Source: Paramecium sonneborni (Eukaryota; Ciliophora; Oligohymenophorea; Peniculida; Parameciidae). From it: DNA of 64,000 nt. Each line of letters begins with the position of its first letter. Position 1 is the first letter of the stretch. The notes below the pieces were generated by a model, which saw nothing but the letters and a program-made list of their open reading frames with translations, was not told where the DNA came from and did no database searches. Made by a program: the position numbers and the translations under genes. The stretch lies in assembly GCA_905182985.1 (NCBI GenBank), contig CAJJDN010000053.1:362555-426554 (forward strand). Reading direction: 5' to 3'. Positions 24,668 to 37,843 of this stretch are shown in pieces.

Positions 24668-25709
24668 TATATTATAAATAATAATAAAATTTATTAAAGA
24701 ATTAAAATGTTTATAAAAAAAATGTTCATTAAGTGAGAAATAAATAATTATTGAATTTTTAATTTAATGCACATTTAATATAAAGTCTGGATTTAATTAT
24801 GGGAAATTTTAAATCTTTTTTTTAAAAAGTTAAAAACATATGGTAAATTTTTCAGTGGATCAGATTAGAGAGATCATGGATAAATAAGACAACATTAGAA
24901 ACATGTCTGTCATTGCTCACGTTGATCATGGTAAATCAACACTTACAGATTCATTATTATGCAAAGCCGGTATTATCGCTTCCAAAGTTGCTGGTGATGC
25001 AAGAGCAACAGATACAAGAGAAGATGAAAAAGAAAGAGGTATTACAATAAAGTCCACTGGTGTTTCCCTTTATTATGAATATGACATTTATGACAATAAG
25101 ACATTAGAGAAATTTTTAATCAACTTGATTGATTCTCCAGGACATGTTGATTTCAGTTCAGAAGTTACAGCTGCCTTAAGAGTTACAGATGGTGCCTTAG
25201 TCGTTGTTGATTGTGTTGAAGGTGTTTGTGTTTAAACAGAAACAGTGTTAAGATAAGCTATGTAAGAGAAAATTAAGCCAGTTGTTATGGTTAATAAGAT
25301 TGATAGAGCTATTTTGGAATTAAAACATGATGGTGAAACAATGTATTAAAACTTTGTTAGAGTTGTTGATATGGTCAATGTTATTATTAACACATATTAA
25401 TAAGAAGATATGGGTGATCTTCTTGTTCATCCAGAACTTGGATCAGTCTCATTTGGTTCAGGAAAAGAATGTTGGGCTTTCTCATGTACAAGATTTGCTA
25501 GAATCTATGCTAATAAATTCAAGGTTGAACCACTTAAATTATAAGAAAGATTATGGGGAGATAATTATTTTGATGCTGAAGGAAAATGTTGGAGAAAAGA
25601 CAGTGTTAGTGGATCAGGAAAACCAATGAAGAGAGCTTTTGTTGCTTTCATCATGGACCCAATCTGTAAATTGGCTAATGCTGTTATGGAAGGTAATATG
25701 GAAATGGCT
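24668..25709. repeat. Second copy of the exact 1,042-base repeat
   Basis: Identical to 23486-24527. This copy continues without a break into the rest of eEF2, so it carries the complete gene. Confidence 0.9.
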
Positions 25710-27404
25710 AATAAAATGTTTGAAACTTTGGGATTGAAACTCACATAAGAAGAAGCTAAATTAGAAGGAAAACATTTACTCAAGGCTGTCATGTCTAAAT
25801 GGATCAATGCTGCTGATACATTATTAGAAATGATTGTTTGCCATTTACCATCACCAAGAAAAGCTTAAAAATACAGAACATCATATTTATATGAAGGACC
25901 ATAAGATGATGCTATTGCTTAATCCATGAGAGATTGCAATCCAAAAGGACCATTAGTTATGTATGTCTCTAAGATGGTGCCAACAACTGATAGAGGAAGA
26001 TTCTTTGCTTTTGGTAGAGTTTTCTCTGGTACAATTGCTACTGGATAAAAAGTTAGAATTATGGGAGCCAATTACAAAGTAGGAAAAAAGGAAGACTTAT
26101 TTGAAAAAGCTATCTAAAGAACTGTTCTTATGATGGCTAGCAGAGTCGAATATATCCCAGATGTTCCATGTGGTAACACAGTCGGATTGGTTGGTGTTGA
26201 TCAATATTTAATGAAGACTGGTACCATCTCAGACCACGCAGATTGTCATTTGATTAGATCAATGAAATACTCTGTATCTCCAGTTGTCAGAGTTGCTGTT
26301 TAACCAAAGAACCCAGGAGACTTACCAAAATTAGTTGATGGATTAAAGAAATTATCAAAATCAGATCCATTAGTTTTATGTACAACAGAAGAATCAGGAT
26401 AAAATGTTATTGCTGGATGTGGTGAGTTACACGTTGAAATCTGTTTGAATGATTTAGAAAAAGATTTTGCAGGTATAGAACTTATAAAATCTGATCCAAT
26501 TGTTTCATATAAGGAAACAGTTTCTGCAACATCAAACATTGTTTGTATGTCAAAATCACCAAATAAACACAACAGAATTTATGCTTAAGCTACTCCATTA
26601 CATGAAAATTTACCAGATGCTATAGAAAAAGGATAAGTAACACCAAAAGATGATCCAAAACTCAGAGCCAAAGCTCTTACAGAAGAATACGATTGGGACA
26701 AAGAAGATTCATTAAGAATTTGGACTTTTGGACCAGATAACGCTGGTGCAAATATTTTGATGGATAAGACATCAGGTGTTTAATATATGAATGAATTAAG
26801 AGAATCAATGGAATCTGCTTGGTAATGGTCAACAAAGGAAGGACCACTTTGTGAAGAAAATTAAAGAGGTATTAGAGTTAACATTTTGGATTGTGTATTA
26901 CATGCTGATGCTATTCATAGAGGAGGTGGTTAAATTATTCCAACTGCTAGAAGATTGTATTATGCATGTGAATTGACAGCTTAACCAAGATTATAAGAGC
27001 CAGTCTTTTTGGCTGAAATTACTGCACCAAATGATGCTACTGGTGGTGTATATAATTGTCTTAACACCAGAAGAGGAACAGTTATTGAAGAAGAATAAGT
27101 TGCAGGAACTCCACTTTCTGTGGTATTATTATTATTCTAATTTTTTATAGGTTAGAGCTCATTTACCAGTTGCCGAATCTTTTGGTTTCACTGCTCATTT
27201 AAGAGGTATGACTTAAGGATAAGCCTTCCCTCAATGTGTCTTTGATCACTGGGCTATTGTAAATGGTAATCCACTTGAAGCTGGATCAAAAGTATTATAT
27301 TCTTTTTATTAATTTAGGTTAACGAATTAGTCTTATCAATCAGAAAAAGAAAGGGTATCAAAGTTCAATTACCAGACCTTAATGAATATTTGGACAAACT
27401 CTGA
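24840..27404 (+). CDS. EEF2: Translation elongation factor 2 (eEF2)
   Basis: The GTPase drives ribosomal translocation in the cytosol. Two introns (28 and 26 nt) near the 3' end leave 836 residues, the usual length. G-domain motifs are [15 protein letters not shown], the effector loop [27 protein letters not shown] and [10 protein letters not shown]. Domain II has [20 protein letters not shown], and the diphthamide region near the C-terminus is [18 protein letters not shown] with the target His. The ending [11 protein letters not shown] matches the conserved eEF2 C-terminus. Codon use is dominated by TAA for Gln and A/T third positions, with some C-ending codons expected of a highly expressed gene. 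Confidence 0.98.
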
Positions 27405-27489
27405 TCTAAATATTGTATTTTAAAAACAACACAAATATTCAATCTTTATAATATTTATAAATCTTTAAGAAAATCTTAAAAATAAATAT

Positions 27490-28346
27490 TCAATATTGAT
27501 CTACAGTTCCAAAATATCTGTCTCCAAAATCTCCAACTCCTGGAAATCGTAAATCCTAAATTGTATTTAAAGCATGATCAACTCCTGCCGTTATTATTTT
27601 TACCTTTGGAAATTGATGAAGCACTCTTGAAAGACCTTTTTCACATGAAACTATATTCACTGCTGTTATATTATCTTAAGTAACTCCATGAGATAACAAT
27701 GCCTTTATAGCTGTTGTTATTCTACCTCCAGTCGTTATCATTGCATCTGTAAGAATTACCTTATTTAGTTAATTTATCTATACCTATTTTTAATCTACAT
27801 CTTCTGGTAATTTACAGTAAATTAACTATGGATCTTTTGTCTATGGATGCTCCTAAACCAATATAAACCCTACTGATGTTCCTGGAAGTACTTTCAGAGC
27901 TTCACCTAAAAATGCATTTCCAGATCTTATCATCACTACTACACAAAATTATTTCTATTCAAAGCTTATCACTTATGCTTATTATTATTGACTTTATTAG
28001 CCTTCCTAAGGTGACATTTTTTTTATATGCTCTGATACTGCTTTCTCTAATAGTAATCTAATCAATCGATCTGAATATAATCGAAAATCCTTAAATTTAT
28101 TAATTTCTCTACTTTTGTTTATGTAGTTTTGTTACGAATCACACTCAGTATATGTTCTACTTGAAATTTATCTAACACATACAGACTGGGAAACCTTAGA
28201 CGAAATTGTTATAATTCTGTATGAGAAATAAATGAAAAATATGGGGCAGCACATTTTAATCGATTTTATTATTATTAGGCTATATAGCTTGAGCCAATCA
28301 TTCCTATTAATCCTGCCTTTACTATTTTTAAATTTATCAAATTCAT
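27490..28346 (-). CDS. Uracil phosphoribosyltransferase family protein (UPRT)
   Basis: The family converts uracil plus PRPP to UMP in pyrimidine salvage. One intron of 23 nt (ending AAG) gives 277 residues. The PRPP loop is VILTDAMITTGGRI, the uracil site is GVGDFGDRYFGT near the C-terminus, and FRLYSDRLIRLLLEKAVSEH matches the N-terminal helix of the UPRT fold. There is a Gln-rich insert (QEGQQSQQQQAQ) at about residue 110. The N-terminus has an extra segment including AQQQQNRLKCAAPYF. In many eukaryotic UPRT-like proteins the PRPP loop is altered and the enzyme is inactive; here the loop keeps the Asp and the TGG, so activity is plausible. Confidence 0.9.
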
Positions 28347-28479
28347 TTTAGTATTTATATTTTTATAATAATTACAATTATGAATCTTTAGAAAATATTT
28401 AAGTACCTCTCATTCAAAGATACTTAAATTAAGCATAAATAAGAACATTTTAATTATATTTAATATATTAAAAATAAAT

Positions 28480-29791
28480 ATGGTTAATTTTAGAATGCTA
28501 ATGAAAAAGATTGCACAAAAACTTAGACTTAATGATAAACTGAATGTTTCTGCTTATACTACAATGATTATAGCTGCATATTGTTTGATTAAAGCCAAAT
28601 CAAAACCAATTTTGCCACTTGTCAAAATAAGCAACTTTATGTTGGTGCTCTAAAAGAAATTAGTAGAAGAAGTCATTTATGATGGAACTCATATTTTATT
28701 CAGATGTGTCAATTAAGCTTAATGGATGTCAACTCAGGCTGATCCTTTGATAAAGGGAAAGGAATTATTGAAAGTTTTAGTGTAAGAATGTTTCTTTTTA
28801 ATTTTTAAGGGAGTATGGTGTTCCAAGGTTTTAAAATTCCTCCTAAATCTATTACACTGAAAATCAAATTAAATATTTAGTAGTGAGTGTAGCAGCCTTT
28901 TCATATGCTTTTGGTATATTTGCATCTCTTTTTTTGAATAATCAACTATTTTCTAATAAATCCTTGGTTGCCTAGTCAACAGGAGTCAAATTTTGTAATA
29001 TTTATGGTCTAGATCATGCAAAAAAATAGCTGACATAAATTATTGAATATTTATAGGATCCATTAAAATTTAGAAATGTAGGTGCAAGATTAAGAAGAGG
29101 AATTATGATTTATGGTCCTCCAGGAACAGGAAAAACAATGCTTGCCAAGGCTACTGCAACAGAAAGCAATGTTTAATTTTTATATTGTTCAGCAACTGAA
29201 TTTATGGAAGTTTATGTTGGAACAGGACCTAAGAGAGTTAGAGAATTGTTCAAAAAAGCAAGACAAACATCTCCAGCTATTATTTTTATAGATGAAATTG
29301 ATAGTATTGCATATAAAAGAAAAAATTAAAATTTTGGAGTAGAAACAGGTGGTGATAATGAAAGGGTTAGCACTTTAAATTAATTACTAACAGAAATAGA
29401 TGGATTTAAAGAAAATGAAAATATTGTTGTTATTGCAGCAACTAATAGAATTTAAATATTAGATGATGCCCTTCTTAGAAGTGGTAGATTTGATATTAAA
29501 ATAGAGGTTGTTTTACCATCAGAAAATGACAGGAAAGGTATTATCGGGGTTCATTTACAAAATGTATTATATATTTAATATGTTAAATAGAAAAAACATT
29601 AAATTTCTTAGGGAATGATTGATAAAGTATCCAAGAATACAAATGGATTCTCCGGAGCAGATATGGAAAACATTACAAATGAAAGTGCATATATTGCTAT
29701 AGAGAAATAATAAGAGTTCATATCAGATGACGATTTTTAGGAAGCATTCAGAAAGGTTAGTTAAGAAAAACAGCATATGTTAGAGGTCTGA
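28480..29791 (+). CDS. FtsH/AFG3-like AAA ATPase without the M41 protease domain
   Basis: Two introns (28 and 27 nt) give 418 residues. A hydrophobic segment [20 protein letters not shown] at about residue 125 is a likely membrane anchor, preceded by a matrix or intermembrane-space-type domain. The AAA module has [19 protein letters not shown] (Walker A), [11 protein letters not shown] (Walker B), [20 protein letters not shown] (second region of homology and arginine finger) and [18 protein letters not shown]. The protein stops at TGA right after the AAA lid, where FtsH proteases continue with the HExxH zinc protease. No HExxH is found downstream before the next gene. It may unfold or remodel membrane proteins, probably in mitochondria, or partner with a complete subunit. 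Confidence 0.85.
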
Positions 29792-29827
29792 TTAAATTTT
29801 TTATGTATAACACATAATATGAATTAT

Positions 29828-31146
29828 TCATAAATATTTTTCCACCAGCATCCTAATATTATCAGGTACTGTATAAGTTGTTCTAAAAAACTCTTTAAAA
29901 TAACAACCCAAATCTGACTTAAACTATTGTTTCAAAATCTCCAAGGTATTAATTTAAACTATAGGATTCATTTACTATACTAATAAGATTAAAAATATAT
30001 TCTAAAACCATACACTTACTTAGATAGCCGATCTCAAAAGTTCGCTCTTACTGCTACACATCCAATAGACAATTCTTTATAAATTTTAGATTCCCTAAAA
30101 TAAATAAAACTACTTACTTCAACAGTGAAATCATGAAAGGATTGAGCAGAAATTACTAGAGCTAGACCAGATGTAATAACTAAATCAAATAATTCAAATT
30201 TTAGCTATTGAATAAATTGAAATTTATACACAACAAATGCTTAGAATACAATCTATGACTTCATTTAAAAAGTATGCTTTGTCTTTTCCTAATTATAAAA
30301 CTTAGGTAAAGACAAAAAATATATTTGCTTATATGTATTTTAATTAATATTCTTCTTAACATAGTGTCTTTTTTAAAAGCTAAAAAGAGTTTTTATTAGC
30401 ATAATTTTTAAGAACTGATTGAAAGATTAAATTATCATAGGGAACACATTTTAATTATGATAATATAAGCCAAACAAGTTCCTCATCCATATTTTTGAGT
30501 AGAAGTTCAAACAATAATTTGTTGATTGACTAGAACTATTAGAAGAGAACTGCTTCAAACCAATTTGAATTATTTTAGTATAATTTAATAAGAAAATGTT
30601 AGGCATGTCTATGTTTTTCTTTTTTGAGTAAATCAAGAGTTTTTGATTGGTATTCACTCATGATAGATTATTCTTGAGGAAATAATAGGATGTTTATTGA
30701 ATCGAAAGTTAATGTTAGTAGAAAGTAATCTAATTGAGTGTTAGCTAACAATTATGGTACAAGTTGATTTAAAACATTAGTAAATGAACTAACACAGAAT
30801 TATTCTGGGATATCTATTAGATTTTCAAGTTTGGATTCTAAGTTAACCATAATCTCAAGAGCTGCTGATATTTCATTTAAATAGAAGTGATCATTGACTT
30901 GTTCTATAGATTTATTGAAGAATAAAGCAAGTTCCTTAAAATATAAAAAAAACACACCTCTTTTTTTAGTTCTTATTATTTCAAATACAATTATTCATAT
31001 TAATAGATATATTGTTATCTTTTTTATAGTAATTTATTTTGAATATCCTCTTTTCTTTAAGAATTTCTCACTTGCTCTCTTTTTAATTGAATTAATCCAT
31101 CTGTTGTTGTATTAGAGGGAAATTCTGTGTTTAAATTTTAATCCAT
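29828..31146 (-). CDS. Helical-repeat protein with basic N-terminal segment (importin-alpha-like?)
   Basis: Three introns (23, 25, 23 nt) close to 415 residues; a fourth possible intron of 18 nt would not change the frame. The first 70 residues are charged (GLIQLKREQVRNSQRKEDIQ), which resembles the importin-beta-binding segment of importin alpha, and a coiled-coil run YIYQYEQLYLKQQELKK follows. The rest is a series of amphipathic helices (NVLNQLVPQLLAN, WLILSQLKCVPYDNLIFQSV) as in ARM or HEAT repeats, but no signature motif is clear. The importin assignment is only a suggestion. The gene lies in a tight minus-strand run, its start 49 bases after the stop of the ASH-domain gene. Confidence 0.55.
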
Positions 31147-31195
31147 AAAATTAATTATAATTTAAAATTAAACGATTAAATTATATATATATATT

Positions 31196-34100
31196 TCATA
31201 CCTTTCTTTTGATCAAATCTTTACCAGTTCCTCTGAGAATAAAATCTACACTAGGTCCATCTTATACTTTGATTCTATATTTAGATTTATATAATAATTC
31301 AGCAGTAGGCTATAAATAATGATATATAAATAACTTTGAATCTAATAAGTATTTTAAATGGTTATACACCTAATTCTCTAATATCATCAATAGTGATTTG
31401 ATAAGGTAAACATGTAGCATGAGGTAGAGTATGTACCATAGTAGATGGACCATCTAATTTCCCTTCAGTTATTTAAAATTCAAAAACAGAAGGATCATCA
31501 GTTTTCTTCATTTCTTCTTTATCTTCTAAAGTCATAGTTCTTTCAACAATGTTTTTTCTTAAAGGATTCTTTTAATGTTATAATTTCCATTATGCAGGTA
31601 CCAATGATAAATTTGATAAATATATAGCAATAGTTTTAACTTCTTGTACATCTCCAAAATCTAATACATCAGGACCCTCTACTTAATCAATTCCAGAAGT
31701 ATTCAAATGAACAAATGGTCTAAGTAAAACTCCTTCTAATTAAATTGATTGTTTATCCCCATTAGCATAAAATATATTAATCAATCCATGATGATATACT
31801 TTATAAGTAAGAGGCCAATTAATTGGATCGCTAGGTTAATAACCATCAAATTTTATTAACAATTCTACATGGGAATCTGTTACTAAATTAAATGTCTTTG
31901 CAATCTCAGTTTTCATACCTAATTCATATTTTTATGGAGAATTTGTTGAAGTCTGCATTAATTTAAATGGTCCTTCAATTTCAAAAGTACAAACAAAACT
32001 TGATTTTTATCTATTTACTAAAACTATTTTCTTTTCTTATTTTTCATTAAAACCACTTGACCATTTTTAAAATTTAACTTAGAATCCGCCTTCTAACTTT
32101 TCAAGTTTATCAAATGTTAAATATGGTGTAATAGTTTCACTTTTTACATAAAAAGCTACTTCTCCAATAGTTTTATCCTAATTTATAAGTCTTGGCCTAG
32201 CTACTAAACAAGCACTATAATTTCCAGTATCTTGAGTTGTAAAATGTAAAGTAAAGTGTTTTTCTTTCCTTTATTTAATTCTCTCTTTATTAGGTACAAC
32301 TTAAAAAGGTCCATCTTTTGATTCTGGAGGTTCATTTGCTATAAATTAAACATCACATAATTAATCTGATCCTAATTAAGGATCTGTTATTTTAATATCA
32401 AAATAATCAGATATAGTGTTATTTCCTAAATTATAAATTTTCCATTCTAATTCTACATCTTAAGGCCCTGTATTTTATACTCTAAAATCTCTACTAATTG
32501 TTCCAAAATTTCTCATATAAGTACCTAAATCAAAAGTAGGAAAATCTGTTTTATAATTAAATCCCAATTAACTTGGACTTATTACTATTGGAGAACCTTT
32601 AATATCTATTGCTATTGGAAATTCTTTAGTTGGAAGTCCTCTTATATCACAACACATTTAATCTTCAAATAATCCACATATATCATTAAATACTGTTACC
32701 TAAACTACCACTGATCCATATGCATTCAATGTACCTTATGATGGTTCAAATACTACTGCTATTCCCAAATTATTTGATAAATACACTCTCTAATCATGTT
32801 CCATCTTCTTTTATTTATTCAATTTCAATCCTGCTTCTGAAGTAAAATTATGTGTTTTCTCTATCTTATTTGTTAATAACACTACAGGTCTTCCACTTTA
32901 AGTAATCTTTCCTTTTTTAGATACTGATTTTGATATTGAAGATTCTGCAAACTTTATTGTTCTTGCTGCTTATGATTTAGCATCGAAATCATCAAAAAGT
33001 GTTGATTACTCTTCTAATGCATGTGGTTAATACTTTCTCATAAATAAATTAAATTATGTATGAATACCAGATGTATTCTTTATTAAAAATTTTGCTTACT
33101 TTGGTTAATTTATTGTACAATTATAAAATTCTAATTTATCCATCTATTAATTTTTTATCTCAGTATCTGCCTTCAAAAGTGATTTTCTTGAATCTTTTAA
33201 ACTTTTTGATTTAGAACTTACTGATGTTTTTGAAGATATATGTGCACTATCATCAACCAATTCATATTCTACTGATAAACCATAAATCATTGTATTCATC
33301 TCAAAACCTAATGGATATTATAAACCTTGCACTTCACATACAAAAAGCTCATTTAATTTTCCCCCTTCTTTTGGCTTTATTGAAAATTTTATTATTTAAT
33401 TTGTTTTAGGTTTTAGAACTCCTTTTTTTGGTTCAAATTAAACTAAATATTTTTCTTATTTTTCATTATCTACTACCCATTCAAAAGGAGTACTGATATT
33501 ACCTAAATTTTATAACATTATGTATTATTATGCTCTTTAATCAAATGTATATGTATTTCCACAATATAGAGTATCAATATTTAAAGATAATCTATTTAAT
33601 GAGACACTTGGATTTTAAACCTCTGCAAATACATCTAAAACTGCACAATCACCATTTTCAACCTAAAAATATAAGAAATCATTATATGTTTCAGCTTCTC
33701 TAGATTGAAATTCTACTTTAAATTAAATAGAACTATTTGGTTTGATCTCAAACTAATCTTTATTAAATAATAATCTTTAATCTGATCCAGATTAAGCTTT
33801 AATTAAAGCAGAAACTGGTGACAAATTATTAATGGTTAACTCTTATGATTCCAAAGAATAAGTTTGAATTAATCCATAATTCAACCAACTTTATTTAACT
33901 GAAATGATTGGAGCAATAATTTCAGCAAATATTGTAATAAGTATAGAATTAGCATAATCAAAGTCAATTCTATATTCCAATTTAATTTAGCCAACTTCAG
34001 TACTTTAAATTCCTAATACAATTTCAGCATCATGATTAATGATTCCTTATTTATCTTGTATATAGAAATAATCTAATTGAAGTGAATTAATTTAATATTT

Positions 34101-36816
34101 GATTTAAGTTTTTGAAGTTGTAAACAATTTAAATTTATAAGTCTACAAAGTATTGACACAAATAGGAACAGGAAATTTGTAAAATTGTGGAGTTACACTA
34201 ACATCAGCAAGTGCAGTTTTGCTAATCAATTCAAATTCAAAATAAGTAATTGATGGTTTAATACTATTGGATCCAATAGCAACAGATTATTAATTATTTT
34301 CAAATTACTATTTTAAATTAGGTGGAGGATTACGAATACTTTCAAATGGTATATCATCTATAATTAAATAGGCAGTTTAAAATAGAGGATAATACTCTTC
34401 ACTTTTTAAAAAGATTTCAAAATCTACAACCTCATTAGGTTAAAAGTATCCCTCTTAAGGTTAAATAGTATAATAATTTTATTCGTCTTCTAATTTTAAT
34501 TCTTTATCATCATTTTATAAATACCAATGATATTTAACTTTAACTGATGTTTTATTTCTTATTTTTAATTTTCTACTGGTCTCAACTTTAGGTATAGGAT
34601 CATTAAAAAATATTTTATGTAATTATTCTGACTTTTCTAGATTAATATTATCAATTCCNTAAACTAAATATTTTTCTTATTTTTCATTATCTACTACCCA
34701 TTCAAAAGGAGTACTGATATTACCTAAATTTTATAACATTATGTATTATTATGCTCTTTAATCAAATGTATATGTATTTCCACAATATAGAGTATCAATA
34801 TTTAAAGATAATCTATTTAATGAGACACTTGGATTTTAAACCTCTGCAAATACATCTAAAACTGCACAATCACCATTTTCAACCTAAAAATATAAGAAAT
34901 CATTATATGTTTCAGCTTCTCTAGATTGAAATTCTACTTTAAATTAAATAGAACTATTTGGTTTGATCTCAAACTAATCTTTATTAAATAATAATCTTTA
35001 ATCTGATCCAGATTAAGCTTTAATTAAAGCAGAAACTGGTGACAAATTATTAATGGTTAACTCTTATGATTCCAAAGAATAAGTTTGAATTAATCCATAA
35101 TTCAACCAACTTTATTTAACTGAAATGATTGGAGCAATAATTTCAGCAAATATTGTAATAAGTATAGAATTAGCATAATCAAAGTCAATTCTATATTCCA
35201 ATTTAATTTAGCCAACTTCAGTACTTTAAATTCCTAATACAATTTCAGCATCATGATTAATGATTCCTTATTTATCTTGTATATAGAAATAATCTAATTG
35301 AAGTGAATTAATTTAATATTTGATTTAAGTTTTTGAAGTTGTAAACAATTTAAATTTATAAGTCTACAAAGTATTGACACAAATAGGAACAGGAAATTTG
35401 TAAAATTGTGGAGTTACACTAACATCAGCAAGTGCAGTTTTGCTAATCAATTCAAATTCAAAATAAGTAATTGATGGTTTAATACTATTGGATCCAATAG
35501 CAACAGATTATTAATTATTTTCAAATTACTATTTTAAATTAGGTGGAGGATTACGAATACTTTCAAATGGTATATCATCTATAATTAAATAGGCAGTTTA
35601 AAATAGAGGATAATACTCTTCACTTTTTAAAAAGATTTCAAAATCTACAACCTCATTAGGTTAAAAGTATCCCTCTTAAGGTTAAATAGTATAATAATTT
35701 TATTCGTCTTCTAATTTTAATTCTTTATCATCATTTTATAAATACCAATGATATTTAACTTTAACTGATGTTTTATTTCTTATTTTTAATTTTCTACTGG
35801 TCTCAACTTTAGGTATAGGATCATTAAAAAATATTTTATGTAATTATTCTGACTTTTCTAGATTAATATTATCAATTCCCAAGATTCCTAATTCTACCAT
35901 ATTACCTTTGCCTATTAACTTTAATGTGGCTTAAGTTAGATTATCACATCCTAAAATAATGTTCTCTATAACTTCTCCTTCAAGATCTGGTTTAAAAATA
36001 GCCTAGATTATTTATGTTTCCCCTTTATGTAAGAAGAATTCAGCAGGTGATAAATAAAAATTGCCAATCTGTATGTAGTTTTCTTCTTCTTACTATTCTT
36101 ATTAATTATTTATAAAAAAACGATAACCTGCTTCTCCTCCTGAATTTTTAACAACAAATCTAGTTTCTACTTAATCACCTATCCAACAACTTTAACAATC
36201 TAATTATGATGGCAAATCTAATTATGGAGGTTCCTTTCTTGCTAATAATGGAACTTTTAAAATATGATCCTCTGTTATTACAGCAATGGTATCATCAAAC
36301 TCTGCCAAAGAAGATGGATTAAATCTCACCTTTAATATTGCACTCATTCCTGGAGCTATACATCCGTCCTCTTTTGTTGGATATTTTATAGATGCTATCT
36401 GAAACTCCTTTCTAAAATAATGTTAATTCACTCACTTTTCAGGGGGCAGCACTTTTATTCTCTACAAAATTCCGGTGGCATTTGTAACATACAAATCTAT
36501 TTCATACATCCCATTCAACATGTACTCTCTGAATACTAATTATTTAGGAAATACTCTAAAAGATGTTATTTAATCTTTCTCTACTACTATATCCTAAGTT
36601 AATTTAAATTAATCATACTTGCTTTGTATTTATGTAAGAAAATAGAACAGGTGCTTTATTAATTTTGAATCTAGGATTCTTTAGATAATTCACTCTCTTA
36701 TTCATGTTCTTTATAATCTGATTATTGACTTCTTTATCCTTCTCATTCATTTCCAATAAAAAATTACTCTTATTTTTCTTCTATGTCACCGGTTTCAATT
36801 AACTTGTTTCTTTCAT
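31196..36816 (-). CDS. Large ASH/MSP-domain protein, likely ciliary (HYDIN/CFAP type)
   Basis: Introns of 25, 24 and 25 nt give a frame that stays open to TGA. If the repeated block is removed the protein has 1,441 residues; with it, 1,848. Repeated beta-sandwich signatures of the ASH (ASPM-SPD2-Hydin)/MSP type occur throughout: RVFPKQLVFREYMLNGMYEI, VRFNPSSLAEFDDTIAVIT, ETRFVVKNSGGEAGYRFF, ILKPKTNQIIKFSIKPKEGG, GTISRDFRVQNTGPQDVELE and SVDFILRGTGKDLIKRK at the end. Such proteins sit in the central apparatus or axoneme of cilia. I cannot tell which family member it is; HYDIN is much longer. Two in-frame ATGs (36816, 36750) are possible. Confidence 0.8.
33439..34658. repeat. First copy of an exact 1,220-base repeat inside the ASH gene
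   Basis: Identical to 34660-35879 (offset 1,221). It ends at the single N at 34659. The offset is a multiple of three, so the reading frame survives by coincidence or because the duplication is real. Confidence 0.9.
34659..34659. other. Single N joining two contigs
   Basis: One undefined base lies between the two identical blocks, marking a scaffold join. Confidence 0.95.
34660..35879. repeat. Second copy of the exact 1,220-base repeat
   Basis: Identical to 33439-34658; it continues into unique ASH-gene sequence at 35880. Confidence 0.9.
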
Positions 36817-36868
36817 TAGAAGTTATTTAATTATAATATATATATAACTTTAACATAATATATTATAT

Positions 36869-37769
36869 TCAAGGTACCATTATTATGTTTGCCTTTGCTT
36901 TTTTAAGCAATTCATCTGCTGTTGAACCAAAGAATGTCTTATTTTCTAATTGAGCTCTATATCCATTTGATCCAAATACAACAAAATCGAGATCATCAGA
37001 ATTATTAATCATTTCAATTACATTATCTATTGCTCTATATGAAGCATTTAATTATTTATATTGCCATTTTCTCTAATATTTTGCCATAAATTCTTCAACC
37101 TTTGATTTTATTGTTGTTCCAAATGCTTCCCTATCTGGAGTTGGAGCAAAACATATTAATAAACTATCACGCTCATCAAAAGATAAGGCAACAGCACTTT
37201 CTAATGATTTATAAGATTTCTTTGATCCATCTATACAAACAACAAATTTAAATCCATTTGTCTCATCCCTTTTATAGAGTTTCTTTACAGCTATCAAAGG
37301 TATCTTACTATTGTAAACTGAATTTCTCACTGTCTATCCTAAAATTGTGATATCCTATTTGATTCCCTTCCTTCCATTAAATCCAACTATTAAATAACTC
37401 ACATTTAAATCTCCTGCTATACTCAAGATTTAATTTCTGACATTTTCTTAACCTTGTCTTTTCTCCTAAAAAACTAATTAGTAGTTTGCTTCTGGATACT
37501 AAAGTTATAACAAATTGATGAATAATTTACTCTTGATAATAATTCAATTTTATAATCCTCATAAATTGTTGTGCTTTGGAATTCAAAGGGTAAATAGGTT
37601 TTAGATTAATCTGAAACATGAGCTACGATAATTTAATTGAAAATATTCTTAAATTCAAAGAACTCAACTGCTTACTAAATATTTTAATTAAATTATGTAC
37701 AAAGAAAGCTTATTTGGATGCTTAGGATCCATCAGTTGCAACCATTATATTTGATTTATTTGATTCCAT
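36869..37769 (-). CDS. Protein with two universal stress protein (UspA) domains
   Basis: Two introns (26 and 32 nt) leave 280 residues. The first Usp domain starts NIMVATDGSQASKQAF and ends with the phosphate-binding-like segment VGFNGRKGIKQDITILGQTV. The second starts FKFVVCIDGSKKSYKSLESA and has the canonical ATP-type tail VFGSNGYRAQLENKTFFGST, like G-x2-G-x9-G-S/T. UspA proteins are soluble stress-related nucleotide-binding proteins. The second domain keeps the glycines better than the first, so it is the likelier ATP binder. It lies 52 bases downstream of nothing but the next minus-strand start, as part of a tightly spaced minus run. Confidence 0.85.
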
Positions 37770-37843
37770 AAAAATAATAATTAAATATAAAATATTTTAT
37801 TTTATTTTATTTATAATTTTTTAGATAAATACCAATTTAAAAT

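Noticed and set aside
23658..25709. Tandem eEF2 genes
   Set aside because: The copies are identical including the flank and the first stops at the N-run; a contig overlap is simpler.
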